A DNA stretch of 64,000 nucleotides from Nodosilinea sp. LEGE 07088 (lineage in GTDB: Bacteria > Cyanobacteriota > Cyanobacteriia > Phormidesmidales > Phormidesmidaceae): contig NZ_JADEWX010000004.1 of NCBI RefSeq assembly GCF_015207395.1, forward strand, positions 30,628 through 94,627. The letters run 5' to 3'. Positions 21,635-30,469 of the stretch are shown piece after piece (position 1 is the stretch's first letter; each line of letters starts with the position of its first letter). The position numbers and the translations under genes are program-made. A model generated the notes under the pieces. That model was given only the letters and a program-made list of their open reading frames with translations, ran no database searches and was not told the DNA's origin.

Positions 21635-22852
21635 ATGACCAAACCTTCGCCAGATCTGGGCCTAATTTTAGTGGCACCAGTGGCCGACAGCTCCCTCGGA
21701 CCGTTGGCAGAGTTAATCGGCCTGTTGCAAGCAGCGGGTTATCAGGTGATTCAGGTCAATGGTGAAGACAACACCATCGCCGCCGCTGAGACCAACCCTC
21801 CTGACTTAATCTTGCTGGCCATTGATCAGTTTGACACGGCGGCGATGCGATTGTGCCATCGCCTCAAAAAGCGCTCCCAAACTCGCCAGGTGGCGGTGGC
21901 CGTCGTTGGCCAAGACCAGGCTCTATCTAGACGGCTCAGGGCGTTTGAATTTGGGGTGGTTGACTATCTTGACCAGACTCTCTGGGCCGAAGAAGCGGCG
22001 GCCCGCATTCGGGCTCAGGTAGCCACCCATCGGCTCCAGCGACGACTGCGCCAACAGGCTCAGCGGGCCGTATCGGGGGGGAGTGCCACCAATCTATTGG
22101 CCGATCTGCAAAAGGCGCTGCGCCGTCAGGCGCAACTACTCCAGGCCAAAAATCGCCAGCTTCAGCAGGAAATGCAGGAACGTGAACAGGCCCAGCAGGC
22201 GCTCCGGCTAGAACAACAAAAGTCTGAGCAATTGCTGCTCAACATTTTGCCTCGGGCCGTGGTTGACCGCCTCAAGCAGCTGGAGGGGTCGCTGGCAGAG
22301 CGCTTTGACGATGTCACCATTTTGTTTGCTGATATCGTCAACTTTACCCCCCTGGCCGCTCAAATTAGTCCGCTAGAGTTGGTCAACTGGCTCAATCAAA
22401 TCTTTTCGGCCTTTGACCGCCTAGCCGAACAACACCAGCTCGAAAAGATCAAAACCATTGGCGATGCCTACATGGTGGTCGGTGGCATGCCCCTGCCCTG
22501 CCCCGATCACGCTGAGGCGGTGATGGAAATGGCCCTGGCTATGCAGGAGGCCGCCACTCGCATTACCCGCAACGATGGTCAAGAATTTCAGCTGCGGATT
22601 GGCATTAACACCGGGCCAGTGGTGGCGGGCGTGATTGGCATCAAGAAATTTAGCTACGACCTCTGGGGCGATGCCGTCAATATCGCCAGCCGGATGGAAT
22701 CTCAGGGCATACCGGGCAAAATTCAGATCACTGAGGCCACCTATCAACGGTTGCGGCATCGCTATACCTTTGAGCAAGCCGATCAGGTGCTGGTGAAGGG
22801 CCATGGCTATTTGACCACGTACCAATACGTCGGCCTCGGGCAAAAAGATTGA
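21635..22852 (+). CDS. Class III adenylate cyclase with degenerate receiver domain
   Basis: 405 residues from the ATG at 21635. Residues 1-125 have a response-regulator fold, but the phospho-acceptor position is Ala (PDLILLAID, about residue 62) and the usual acidic pocket and Lys are missing. A coiled coil follows (about 155-205). The cyclase domain has FADIVNFT (metal Asp about 233), EKIKTIGDAYMVVGG (Lys about 273, the adenine-selecting residue) and DLWGDAVNIASRMES (second purine-selecting Asp). These residues point to cAMP rather than cGMP. Soluble, probably a stand-alone signalling enzyme not controlled by phosphorylation of its own receiver. Confidence 0.88.
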   Translation: MTKPSPDLGLILVAPVADSSLGPLAELIGLLQAAGYQVIQVNGEDNTIAAAETNPPDLILLAIDQFDTAAMRLCHRLKKRSQTRQVAVAVVGQDQALSRRLRAFEFGVVDYLDQTLWAEEAAARIRAQVATHRLQRRLRQQAQRAVSGGSATNLLADLQKALRRQAQLLQAKNRQLQQEMQEREQAQQALRLEQQKSEQLLLNILPRAVVDRLKQLEGSLAERFDDVTILFADIVNFTPLAAQISPLELVNWLNQIFSAFDRLAEQHQLEKIKTIGDAYMVVGGMPLPCPDHAEAVMEMALAMQEAATRITRNDGQEFQLRIGINTGPVVAGVIGIKKFSYDLWGDAVNIASRMESQGIPGKIQITEATYQRLRHRYTFEQADQVLVKGHGYLTTYQYVGLGQKD

Positions 22853-22952
22853 TAAACTGATGAAGCTAAAAACTCGGGAGCAGGGCCAGTACCGCTCTAG
22901 GGGTATTGCTCGGCTGCTAGGGATCATCTACGGTTAATTCATATCTTTATCT

Positions 22953-25088
22953 ATGGCGACATTTTTGCTGGAAGTTGGCACCGAAGAACTGCCCGCCAGT
23001 TTTGTAGACGATGCTCTCGACCAATGGCAAGCCCGCGTTGAGGCTGAGCTGACTGAGCTGACCTTGACCCCTGAGGCAGTGCGCTTCTACGGTACGCCTC
23101 GTCGTCTAGCGATGCTGCTGGACGGATTACCCCTCCGTCAGCCTGACCGTCAGGAGGAGGTGAAGGGCCCCCCCGCCCAAGCGGCGTTTAAGGCAGGCCA
23201 ACCCACCCAGGCGGCGGTGGGCTTTGCGCGATCGCGTGGAGTAGAGCTATCTGCCCTGGAGGTGCGTGACACCGACAAGGGCGCCTTTGTCTTTGTCAAC
23301 CAGTCGATTTTGGGGCGGCCCACTAGCCAGATTTTGGCTGAGCTAATTCCCCAGTGGATTTTGGGCCTGGAGGGCAAGCGGTTTATGCGCTGGGGCGATG
23401 GTGACCTGCGGTTTCCGCGCCCCATTCGCTGGCTGGTGGCGCTGCTCGATGGCGACGTGCTGCCGGTGACCCTGGAAAATGGGTCAACCCTGTGCCAGAG
23501 CGATCGCATTTCCCACGGGCATCGGGTCTTGCACCCGGCACCAGTGCCCCTGGGCCGAGCCCAAGACTATATTGAGGCTCTCCGTAGCGCCTATGTCGAA
23601 ATCGACCCTGCGGCTCGTCGGTTGCTGATTCAGCGCCAGGTGGAAGCCGCCGCCAAACCCCTCGGCGGGGTGCCGATGATGTCGCCCGCCCTGCTGGATG
23701 AGGTCACCAACCTGGTGGAGTGGCCCACCGCCGTCGTGGGCAAATTTGACCCCGAGTTTCTCGAACTGCCGCCGGAGGTGGTGGTGATTGAGATGGAGAG
23801 CCACCAACGCTATTTTTCCCTCTGCCAGAGTGCCGACGACCTGGCGCTAATGCCCTACTTCATTACGATTTCCAACGGTGATCCCAGCAAAGATGCCATT
23901 ATTGCCGAGGGCAATGCCCGGGTGATTCGGGCGCGGCTTTCTGACGGTAAGTTTTTCTTTGATGCTGACCGGGCACAGCCCTTAGATGCCTTTGTCGCCA
24001 AGCTCGAAACCGTCACCTTTGAGGAACGGCTCGGGTCCATGGCCGCCAAGGTCAAGCGCATTGCCATGGTCGCCGATCACCTCTGCGACCAGCTCAATTT
24101 GGGAGCTCAGCCCCGGCAGCACATTCGCCGGGCCGTTTATCTTTGCAAAGCCGACTTGGTGACCCAGATGGTGGGCGAATTTCCAGAGCTCCAGGGAGTG
24201 ATGGGGCAAAAGTATGCCCTCCATAGCGGCGAGCCCGAAGCCGTGGCGACCGCCATTGCCGAGCACTACTTGCCTCGGGGTGCTCAGGATGTTCTACCCC
24301 AGACGCTGGTGGGGCAGGTGGTGGGCATCGCCGACCGGCTCGATACTCTGGTGGGCATTTTTAGCACCGGGCAGCTGCCGACCGGATCGTCTGACCCCTT
24401 TGCCCTGCGGCGGGCGGCTAACGCGATCTTAAATATCATCTGGGTCGCAGGATTGCCCCTCAACCTGGCCCGGCTGCTCGATACCGTAGTACAGGACTTT
24501 GCCCAGGACCCTAGCCTGGAGGTAGCCGATGCCGAGGGCCTCAAACAACAGCTCCACGACTTTTTCTTACAGCGGGTGCAGACGCTGCTACAGGATGAGC
24601 TGGCGATCGACTACGACCTGGTCAACGCGGTGCTGGGCGATCGCGTGCTCAGGGACCCGCTAGATGGTAAGGATCGGGCCCTGTTTTTGCAGGAGATGCG
24701 CCGCAGCGGCCGCATGGATGCCGTTTATGAGACCGTCAACCGCGCGACTCGCCTGGCCTCCCAGGGCAGCCTCGATACCGAGGTGCTTGACCCCGAGGGG
24801 GTGATTGCCCCTGCTGCCCTAGAGGCGCAGTCTGAGCGCGGCCTGCTGGCGGCACTCAAAACCCTGGTGCCCCAAACCCAGGCAGCTCAGGCCAGCCGCA
24901 ACTACGATCAGCTAGTGGCGGGTCTAGAGCAGGTGGCACCAGTGGTCAGCGGCTTTTTTGATGGCCCTGATAGCGTTTTGGTGATGGCCGATCAGCCCGC
25001 TGTGCGGCAAAATCGCCTCAACCTGCTGGGCCTGCTGCGCAACCACGCCCTGGTACTAGGGGACTTTGGGGCGATCGTCAAAGGGTAG
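22953..25088 (+). CDS. glyS: Glycyl-tRNA synthetase beta subunit
   Basis: 711 residues, standard length. N-terminal [16 protein letters not shown], the internal ESHQRYFSL motif and [13 protein letters not shown] are diagnostic of the beta subunit of the tetrameric bacterial glycyl-tRNA synthetase. It binds tRNA-Gly and acts with the alpha subunit (GlyQ, not in this window) in the cytosol. The next gene, murD, starts seven bases after the stop, suggesting one transcript. No ribosome-binding site of note before the ATG. Confidence 0.95.
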   Translation: MATFLLEVGTEELPASFVDDALDQWQARVEAELTELTLTPEAVRFYGTPRRLAMLLDGLPLRQPDRQEEVKGPPAQAAFKAGQPTQAAVGFARSRGVELSALEVRDTDKGAFVFVNQSILGRPTSQILAELIPQWILGLEGKRFMRWGDGDLRFPRPIRWLVALLDGDVLPVTLENGSTLCQSDRISHGHRVLHPAPVPLGRAQDYIEALRSAYVEIDPAARRLLIQRQVEAAAKPLGGVPMMSPALLDEVTNLVEWPTAVVGKFDPEFLELPPEVVVIEMESHQRYFSLCQSADDLALMPYFITISNGDPSKDAIIAEGNARVIRARLSDGKFFFDADRAQPLDAFVAKLETVTFEERLGSMAAKVKRIAMVADHLCDQLNLGAQPRQHIRRAVYLCKADLVTQMVGEFPELQGVMGQKYALHSGEPEAVATAIAEHYLPRGAQDVLPQTLVGQVVGIADRLDTLVGIFSTGQLPTGSSDPFALRRAANAILNIIWVAGLPLNLARLLDTVVQDFAQDPSLEVADAEGLKQQLHDFFLQRVQTLLQDELAIDYDLVNAVLGDRVLRDPLDGKDRALFLQEMRRSGRMDAVYETVNRATRLASQGSLDTEVLDPEGVIAPAALEAQSERGLLAALKTLVPQTQAAQASRNYDQLVAGLEQVAPVVSGFFDGPDSVLVMADQPAVRQNRLNLLGLLRNHALVLGDFGAIVKG

Positions 25089-25095
25089 CAATGCC

Positions 25096-26442
25096 ATGAA
25101 AAATGCCCACGTGATTGGTTTAGGGAAGTCTGGAGTAGCGGCAGCGCGGCTGCTGCACCGCCAGGGCTGGACGGTGATGCTCAGCGATCGCGGCACAACT
25201 CCCGCCCTGGCCGCCCAACAGAACAGCCTGCGTCAGGAAGGCATCACGGTGCTGCTCGACTACAGCTTTGTGCCCGACAGCCGCACCAATCTACTGGTGG
25301 TAAGCCCCGGCGTACCCTGGGATAGCCCCGCCCTGGTAACGGCTCGGGAGAATGGGCTCGAGGTCATCGGTGAAACCGAGCTGGCCTGGCGGTTTCTACA
25401 GGATCGTCCCTGGGTCGGCATTACCGGCACCAATGGTAAAACTACTACTACCGCACTTACCGCTGCCATTTTTCAGGCGGCTGGGCTCAATGCTCCTGCC
25501 TGCGGCAACATTGGCTACGCGGCCTGCGAACTGGCCCTAGAGCCCACGGTGCCCGACTGGGTGATCGCGGAGTTGAGCAGCTATCAAATCGAGGCATCCC
25601 CGACCCTGGCCCCCCAGATCGGCCTGTGGACAACCCTCACCCCCGACCATCTCCAGCGCCATCACACCGTCGAAAACTACGCCCAGATCAAGGCCAGCCT
25701 GATGCATCGCTCGGAGCTAGCGGTGCTCAACGGTGACGACCCCTATCTGCGTCGGCACCTGGCAGAGGATTTTCCGTCGGCCTACTGGACCAGCAGTGCC
25801 GGGAAAGGTGCCGTTGCCCCGCTGCGCCCCAGCACCTATATCGAAGATGGCTGGGTTAAATTTGAAGGGTTGCCCATTGTGCGGGCCGATGCCCTGGGCA
25901 TGGTGGGGGAGCACAATCGACAAAACCTGCTGCTGGCGGTGACGGCGGCCTGCCTGGCTGACCTCGATACGGAGGCGATCGCAGCAGGCGTGACCGGCTT
26001 TGCTGGGGTACCCCACCGGCTAGAGCATATCTGCACCTGGCGGGGCATTGACTTTATCAATGATTCCAAGGCGACGAACTACGATGCCGCCGAAGTGGGG
26101 CTGCGATCGGTGGCCGCCCCGACGGTGCTGATTGCGGGGGGTGAAGCCAAAGAAGGCGACGACACAGCCTGGGTGCAACGCATTCAGGCCCAGGTCGCCA
26201 AGGTGTTACTCATCGGCGATGCCGCCCCTCAGTTTGCCCAGCGGCTAGAGACGGCAGGGTATGGCAACTACGAGATTGTGGAAACCATGGATCGGGCCGT
26301 GGAGCGTAGCGCTGAAATCGCTCCGACCCTCAACGCCAGGGTGGTGTTGCTATCTCCAGCCTGCGCCAGCTTTGATCAGTATCCCAATTTTGAGCAGCGG
26401 GGCGAACACTTTCGCCAGCTCTGCCACCAGCGATTTTTGTAA
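25096..26442 (+). CDS. murD: UDP-N-acetylmuramoyl-alanine--D-glutamate ligase
   Basis: 448 residues from ATG 25096; the frame is open back to 25066 inside glyS, but [20 protein letters not shown] is the expected N-terminus. The ATP-binding P-loop is [13 protein letters not shown], and the Mur-ligase core blocks [10 protein letters not shown] and [13 protein letters not shown] sequence ([12 protein letters not shown]) are intact. It adds D-Glu to UDP-MurNAc-L-Ala in the cytosolic stage of peptidoglycan synthesis. Likely co-transcribed with glyS. Confidence 0.95.
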   Translation: MKNAHVIGLGKSGVAAARLLHRQGWTVMLSDRGTTPALAAQQNSLRQEGITVLLDYSFVPDSRTNLLVVSPGVPWDSPALVTARENGLEVIGETELAWRFLQDRPWVGITGTNGKTTTTALTAAIFQAAGLNAPACGNIGYAACELALEPTVPDWVIAELSSYQIEASPTLAPQIGLWTTLTPDHLQRHHTVENYAQIKASLMHRSELAVLNGDDPYLRRHLAEDFPSAYWTSSAGKGAVAPLRPSTYIEDGWVKFEGLPIVRADALGMVGEHNRQNLLLAVTAACLADLDTEAIAAGVTGFAGVPHRLEHICTWRGIDFINDSKATNYDAAEVGLRSVAAPTVLIAGGEAKEGDDTAWVQRIQAQVAKVLLIGDAAPQFAQRLETAGYGNYEIVETMDRAVERSAEIAPTLNARVVLLSPACASFDQYPNFEQRGEHFRQLCHQRFL

Positions 26443-26704
26443 GCTGACTTCACCACGAAAAAATGGCGTTGCTGTTCTGAGGCATGAATTTGGATAGGGC
26501 AAACGGCCGTTTGCTCCTACGAGGGGCGTTGAATGTTTGATTCATACCGAATTCCATGGGGCTACACCCGGGTTGTAGGGGCATTGCAGTGCAATGCCCC
26601 TACAAGATCCCTGTTTGGAAGCGGGGTTGCCCAAGTAGGGTTTCGGTTCATCGCTAGGTTCAGCAATCCCGAAAAAATGAAGCTTGACGAAACAATAGCA
26701 GCAC
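26443..26704. other. Repeat-bearing intergenic region after murD
   Basis: About 260 bases between convergent genes. It holds the palindrome at 26573-26605 and a related single-armed GAGGGGCGTTG word near 26521. No gene recognised. Confidence 0.5.
26573..26605. repeat. 33-bp perfect palindromic repeat (GTAGGGGCAT family)
   Basis: 16-base arms TTGTAGGGGCATTGCA and TGCAATGCCCCTACAA around a single G. The same core word GTAGGGGCAT recurs at 47268-47277 in another palindrome, so this is a dispersed family, REP- or MITE-like. It could also stabilise the 3' end of the murD transcript. Confidence 0.85.
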
Positions 26705-26734
26705 AAAAAAGCCCGTGGGCGAGGCTCACGGGCT
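26705..26734 (-). terminator. Rho-independent terminator of the 26754-27125 gene
   Basis: Stem AGCCCGTG (26710-26717) / CACGGGCT (26727-26734), extended by G-T/G-C pairs to a 3-base loop. On the minus strand it is followed by TTTTTTGTGC. It lies 19 bases downstream of the stop codon of the minus-strand gene. Confidence 0.85.
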
Positions 26735-26753
26735 GCGGAGGCAGATTTAAGGC

Positions 26754-27125
26754 CTACATCGCGGCGACCTTAATCGAGCGCCGGGGCCGCTTACGCTCAG
26801 ATTTTTTCTTGTAGCCAATGGCCTGGGCTTCGTCGCTGTCAGACCCATAGACCCCGCGCACCAGTTCTTTCATAGCCAGAATGTTGTCGTGAAACTGCCA
26901 CTCCGCCAGGCGGGCCTTATCGGCGGCAGCTTTGGCGCGCACCATGGTTTTGGTCTCTTCATCCTGGGCGGCCATCATGGCGGCGTAGCTGTTTTGCAGC
27001 CCTTTCAGGGTGGTTTCGGGACGGCCGGAGGCGTAGTCGGCAATGGTGCCCACCCCCCGGAGCGAATCGACATCTTGATCGAGGTAGATGGACCGCAGGC
27101 GACGGCTGGTATCGGTAGTAGACAT
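26754..27125 (-). CDS. Conserved-looking small basic-tailed protein, unknown function
   Basis: 123 residues, hydrophilic and mostly helical. It has a QNSYAAMMAAQDEETKTMVR helix, a WQFHDNILAMKELVRGVYG block, and a strongly basic C-terminal tail (KKKSERKRPRRS) that could bind nucleic acid. No family is recognised. The ATG at 27125 has AGGAG ten bases upstream on the minus strand, and a strong terminator follows the stop, so it is expressed as its own unit. Both signals support a real gene. Confidence 0.7.
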   Translation of the reverse strand: MSTTDTSRRLRSIYLDQDVDSLRGVGTIADYASGRPETTLKGLQNSYAAMMAAQDEETKTMVRAKAAADKARLAEWQFHDNILAMKELVRGVYGSDSDEAQAIGYKKKSERKRPRRSIKVAAM

Positions 27126-27315
27126 GGTTGGAATGCTCCTAAATGGATTTGTGAGTTGGCGTTAGCGACGAGGCTGTAGGGGCTTACCTGGCGCTGGGCG
27201 TAATGTGCCCGCTGCCCCAGCTAGTCCGGAAAATAGGGCGAAGCTTTGCAAAAGCAATATGAACAGACGGTGCTGAATGAAGTGGCGATGAGGGTGAAGC
27301 AAGTACAGGGCTGTA

Positions 27316-27462
27316 CTTGCTTATCGTCGGGGTGCGATTGATTGTCTCCGGGGCGCGATTGCTTATCACTGGGGTGCGATTGCTTATCGTCGGGGTACGA
27401 TTGCCTATCGCAGGGCTGTACTTGCCTATCGCCCAGGCGCGATTGCCTATCACCGGGGTGCG
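27316..27462. repeat. 21-bp minisatellite, seven head-to-tail copies
   Basis: Unit close to ATTGCTTATCGTCGGGGTGCG, exact 21-base spacing for seven copies (27316, 27337, 27358, 27379, 27400, 27421, 27442). Copies differ by up to about eight substitutions. Across each boundary the word GCGATTGC, one change from HIP1, appears. 21 is a multiple of three, so frames stay open over the array on both strands, which explains several spurious open frames here. No spacers, so not CRISPR. Confidence 0.92.
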
Positions 27463-27528
27463 ATTCTCGTGCCCAGGCAGAGCTTGGGCACGAGGGAGAA
27501 GGAAGCATCGCCTCAAATGCATCTGCAC

Positions 27529-27651
27529 ATGAACTACGTCAAGTCCAAAAAACGAGTCGCCGACCACGGGGAGGTTTTCACCCCAGCGTGGATAGTTGAG
27601 GCAATGCTCGACCTGGTGAAGCATGAGACGGAGCGCATTAACCTGAATTAA
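27529..27651 (+). pseudogene. N-terminal stub of a DNA methyltransferase / type II R-M protein
   Basis: 40 codons from ATG 27529 to TAA. The sequence NYVKSKKRVADHGEVFTP followed by AWIVEAMLDLVKHETERI is the characteristic start of large N6-adenine DNA methylases of restriction-modification systems, which normally continue into the FLEPACGTGNFL SAM-binding motif. Here the frame ends before that motif and no continuation is visible downstream. A decayed remnant of an R-M gene. Confidence 0.65.
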
Positions 27652-27686
27652 GCTATGCATGAGACTGATCGCTCTGAGGGGGACGT

Positions 27687-27929
27687 ATGACAGTTCAAGA
27701 GGTACTCGCCGCCGCCAGTCAGTTATCCCAAGAGGAGCGCTTACAGGTGGCCATCCGGTTACTCGAATCGCTTAGGGAATCTCATCCTATTCCGCGCATG
27801 GAAACAGAGCTTGAACCGATGTTGGCTTGGGAAGGGGATGTGCTGGTTTATCAAGGCAAAATTTCTCCAACTTTCGATCTTGTGGCAGCGGTGCAGGCGG
27901 CGCGTGAGGAGCGATCGTTTGGGTTATGA
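27687..27929 (+). CDS. Putative antitoxin of a PIN-domain toxin-antitoxin pair
   Basis: 80 residues. It starts TVQEVLAAASQLSQEERLQVAIRLLESL, a short amphipathic helical block like that of many small addiction-module proteins in cyanobacteria. The stop codon overlaps the ATG of the following truncated PIN-domain gene (ATGA at 27926-27929), the coupling expected of a VapBC-type pair. In such systems the antitoxin binds and neutralises the toxin and represses the operon. With the toxin broken, it is now an orphan. Confidence 0.6.
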   Translation: MTVQEVLAAASQLSQEERLQVAIRLLESLRESHPIPRMETELEPMLAWEGDVLVYQGKISPTFDLVAAVQAAREERSFGL

Positions 27930-28024
27930 GGTGCTTTTTTGACACTTCTATTTTGGTGGCAGCCGTTTTGCCGGACCATGAATCCCATGCCGTTGCAGCG
28001 AGCTGGTTACAGCCAGCCTTGTAG
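27926..28024 (+). pseudogene. Truncated PIN-domain (VapC-like) toxin
   Basis: 32 codons. It begins MRCFFDTSILVAAVLPDHESHAVAASWLQPAL, where CFFDTSILVAA is the first PIN-domain strand with its metal-binding Asp and DHESHAVAASW is the following helix. A complete PIN toxin is about 130 residues. The stop TAG (28022-28024) is the second to fourth base of a REP-like palindrome, so the gene is cut exactly where the repeat starts. No C-terminal half was found past the repeat zone. Confidence 0.75.
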
Positions 28025-28041
28025 GGTGGGCACTGCCCACC
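28021..28041. repeat. REP-like palindrome, copy 1 (left of RAYT)
   Basis: GTAG followed by GGTGGGCA-C-TGCCCACC (8-base arms 28025-28032 and 28034-28041). It is in inverted orientation relative to the two copies right of the transposase remnant. Confidence 0.85.
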
Positions 28042-28102
28042 TTAAACCTGCGCTCACCACCCAATCGGGAATACTACATATATTCCTCCCGCCACTCCAC
28101 AA

Positions 28103-28481
28103 ATGCCTGACTATCGGCGCGCCTATACCCCTGGGGCTACCCTTTTTATCACTCTGGTAACCTTCAACCGCAGGCCCATCTTTGCAGATCCTATTAACAT
28201 TGCTCGTCTTCGCCAAGCCACAGCCACTGTTAAAGCAGAAATGCCCTTCGAGGTCACAGCAGCAGTGGTAATCCCCGACCACATTCATTTTCTAACGAGA
28301 AAGTGACGTTTGGCAGCGACGATTTTGGGAGCACACCATTCGTGATGAGGCAGATTGGATAGATCATGTAAATTATGTGCACTACAACCCGGTGAAGCAC
28401 GGGTTGGTAGATTGCCCACACCAATGGAAATTTTCAAGTTTTCGATGGTTTGTGGCAGAGGGGTTTTATGAGGAGGGTTAG
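28103..28481 (+). pseudogene. REP-associated tyrosine transposase (RAYT), internally deleted
   Basis: The N-terminal half (28103-28306) reads PDYRRAYTPGATLFITLVTF then RRPIFADPINIARLR and AAVVIPDHIHFL, with the HIH-type metal motif of Y1/RAYT transposases. The C-terminal part follows at once in another frame (28308-28481): VWQRRFWEHTIRDEADWI, VNYVHYNPVKHGLV and FSSFRWFVAEGFYEEG. About 60 residues of the usual middle, including the catalytic tyrosine region, are missing between the two parts, so the protein is not functional. Flanked by inverted REP-like palindromes, as expected of RAYT loci. Confidence 0.88.
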
Positions 28482-28525
28482 GGATGTTGCTGTGGAGGCA
28501 AGAGAGCAGATGTGTTTGATGGAGA

Positions 28526-28694
28526 GGGGTTAGCGGCGGGTGAATGAGTAGATTGGTGGGCATTGCCCACCCTACTGCTGGACTCAACATTCCTCACCAA
28601 AATCCAAAATCGTAAATCCAAAATTAGCACTGTTGGGGTTAGCGGTGGGTGAATGAGTGGATTGGTGGGCATTGCCCACTCTACTGCTGCTGGA
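28526..28694. repeat. Two-copy direct repeat containing REP-like palindromes
   Basis: A segment of about 57 bases (28526-28582, and 28635-28694 with a 3-base insertion) begins GGGGTTAGCG and ends CTACTGCTG(CTG)GA. Each contains a palindrome GGTGGGCA-T-TGCCCAC(C/T) followed by CTAC (28555-28575 and 28664-28684). The 52 bases between hold the AAATCCAAAAT words common in cyanobacterial spacers. Confidence 0.85.
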
Positions 28695-28712
28695 GGTACA
28701 GGACGCTCGCAG

Positions 28713-30242
28713 TCAGCCCAAAAACAGCTTGTAGGCGGGGTTTTGGTTTTCGTCCCAGTATTGATAGCCGAGGCTGTCGAGAAAGCCCTGCCACTGGGCC
28801 ATTTCGTTGGGCGGCACCTGAATGCCAGCGACAATGCGACCATAGTCGGAGCCGTTGTTGCGGTAGTGAAACAGGCTGATGTTCCAGTCGGGGCTCATGG
28901 CGCTGACAAACTTCATCAGCGCGCCGGGGCGTTCAGGAAACTCGAAGCGGTACAGCAGCTCATCGTGGGCCAGGGGCGATTTGCCGCCGACCATGTGGCG
29001 CAAATGCATTTTGGAAAGTTCATCGTCGGTTAAATCCAGGGTTTTTAAGCCTTTGGCCTCAAAGAGCTGGGCCATATCAGCCGCATCGGCGCGACCCTGC
29101 ACCTCTAACCCAACGAAAATATGGGCCTCGTGGTTGTCGGCAATGCGGTAGTTAAACTCGGTCAGGTTGCGGGTGCCGATGCATTCGCAAAACGCCTTGA
29201 GGCTGCCAGGGGTTTCGGGAATGGTAACAGCAAAGATGGCTTCGCGATGTTCGCCGATTTCGGCCCGCTCGGCCACAAACCGCAGGCGATCGAAGTTCAT
29301 GTTGGCCCCGCAGGCCACGGCCACCAGGGTTTGGTCGGCAATGCCCTCGCGCTCAACATAGGCCTTGGCTCCGGCGATCGCCAGCGCCCCAGCCGGTTCT
29401 AAGATCGACCGGGTATCTTCAAACACGTCTTTGATGGCCGCGCAGGTGTCATCGGTGCTAACCAAAATGATGTCATCTAGGTACTGCTGGCAGAGGCGAA
29501 AGGTTTCTTCGCCCACCTGGCGCACCGCCACGCCGTCGGCAAACAAACCCACCTGGTTCAGCCGCACCCGCTCCCCTGCTTTTAGAGATTGAGACATGGC
29601 ATCGGCTTCAAAGGGCTCTACGCCGATGATTTTGATATCGGGCCGCAGTCGTTTGACGTAGGCAGCGATGCCCGCAATTAAACCGCCGCCGCCAATGGCG
29701 ACAAAAATGGCGTGGATCGGCTGGGGCTGCTGGCGCAAAATCTCCATACCAATGGTGCCCTGGCCCGCAATCACATCGGGGTCATCGAAAGGGTGCACAA
29801 AGGCCAGCCCCTTTTCGTCAGCAAGCTGGCGGGCGTGGGCATAGGCATCGTCGTAGGTTTCACCGTGGAGCACGACTTCACCCCCCTGCGCTTTGACCGC
29901 GCTGACCTTGACCGCTGGGGTAGTCGTGGGCATGACAATAATGGCGCGGGTGCCCAATTGCTTGGCGCCCAGCGCCACCCCCTGGGCGTGGTTGCCCGCC
30001 GACGATGCCACCACCCCCTGGGCCAGTTGCTCCGCCGACAGGTGGACCATTTTGTTGTAGGCTCCCCGCAGCTTGAACGAAAATACCGGCTGCATGTCTT
30101 CTCGCTTCAGCAGCAGCCGGTTTTGCAGCCGCGCCGATAGGTTGGGGGCCAACTCCAGGGGGGTTTCCTGCGCGACATCGTAGACCCGGGCGGTGAGAAT
30201 GCGTTCGAGATAGTCGGTGGGCATTGCGGAGGGAGATGGCAA
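28713..30242 (-). CDS. ilvA: Threonine ammonia-lyase, biosynthetic
   Basis: 509 residues (or 503 from ATG 30224, which begins MPTDYLERILTARVYDV and may be the real start). The PLP lysine is in FSFKLRGAYNKM, the glycine loop in IGGGGLIAGIAAYV, and two ACT-like regulatory domains follow from about residue 330 to the end. The full-length two-ACT form is the isoleucine-inhibited biosynthetic enzyme that deaminates threonine to 2-oxobutanoate in isoleucine synthesis. Single gene; the REP/RAYT debris ends only 19 bases past its stop. Confidence 0.94.
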   Translation of the reverse strand: MPSPSAMPTDYLERILTARVYDVAQETPLELAPNLSARLQNRLLLKREDMQPVFSFKLRGAYNKMVHLSAEQLAQGVVASSAGNHAQGVALGAKQLGTRAIIVMPTTTPAVKVSAVKAQGGEVVLHGETYDDAYAHARQLADEKGLAFVHPFDDPDVIAGQGTIGMEILRQQPQPIHAIFVAIGGGGLIAGIAAYVKRLRPDIKIIGVEPFEADAMSQSLKAGERVRLNQVGLFADGVAVRQVGEETFRLCQQYLDDIILVSTDDTCAAIKDVFEDTRSILEPAGALAIAGAKAYVEREGIADQTLVAVACGANMNFDRLRFVAERAEIGEHREAIFAVTIPETPGSLKAFCECIGTRNLTEFNYRIADNHEAHIFVGLEVQGRADAADMAQLFEAKGLKTLDLTDDELSKMHLRHMVGGKSPLAHDELLYRFEFPERPGALMKFVSAMSPDWNISLFHYRNNGSDYGRIVAGIQVPPNEMAQWQGFLDSLGYQYWDENQNPAYKLFLG

Positions 30243-30469
30243 AGGATTAAACCTTCATTCTAGAGCGGTGGTGGCGGTGGCGTACTCGATTTTGGCAGTC
30301 GGGCCTGAGGTCAGCGATTGTCTGGTGAAGTAGCTCTACTTGAGGGCCAGCCGCAAAATTTGTCACCGATGAGGCTCTCATCGTGGGCAATCGGTGAAGA
30401 ACCGCGCAGACAGGGGATCGCAATGGGACATCCTGCGCTAGAGTTGCAGGGGAAATTGGCGTACTGTCC

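Noticed and set aside
27316..27462. Possible CRISPR array
   Set aside because: Repeat units are head to tail with no spacers and no cas genes nearby; it is a minisatellite.
27184..27660. 158-codon minus-strand frame over the minisatellite
   Set aside because: It is open only because the 21-bp repeats keep frames open; its sequence is the repeat translated plus the reverse of the methylase stub.
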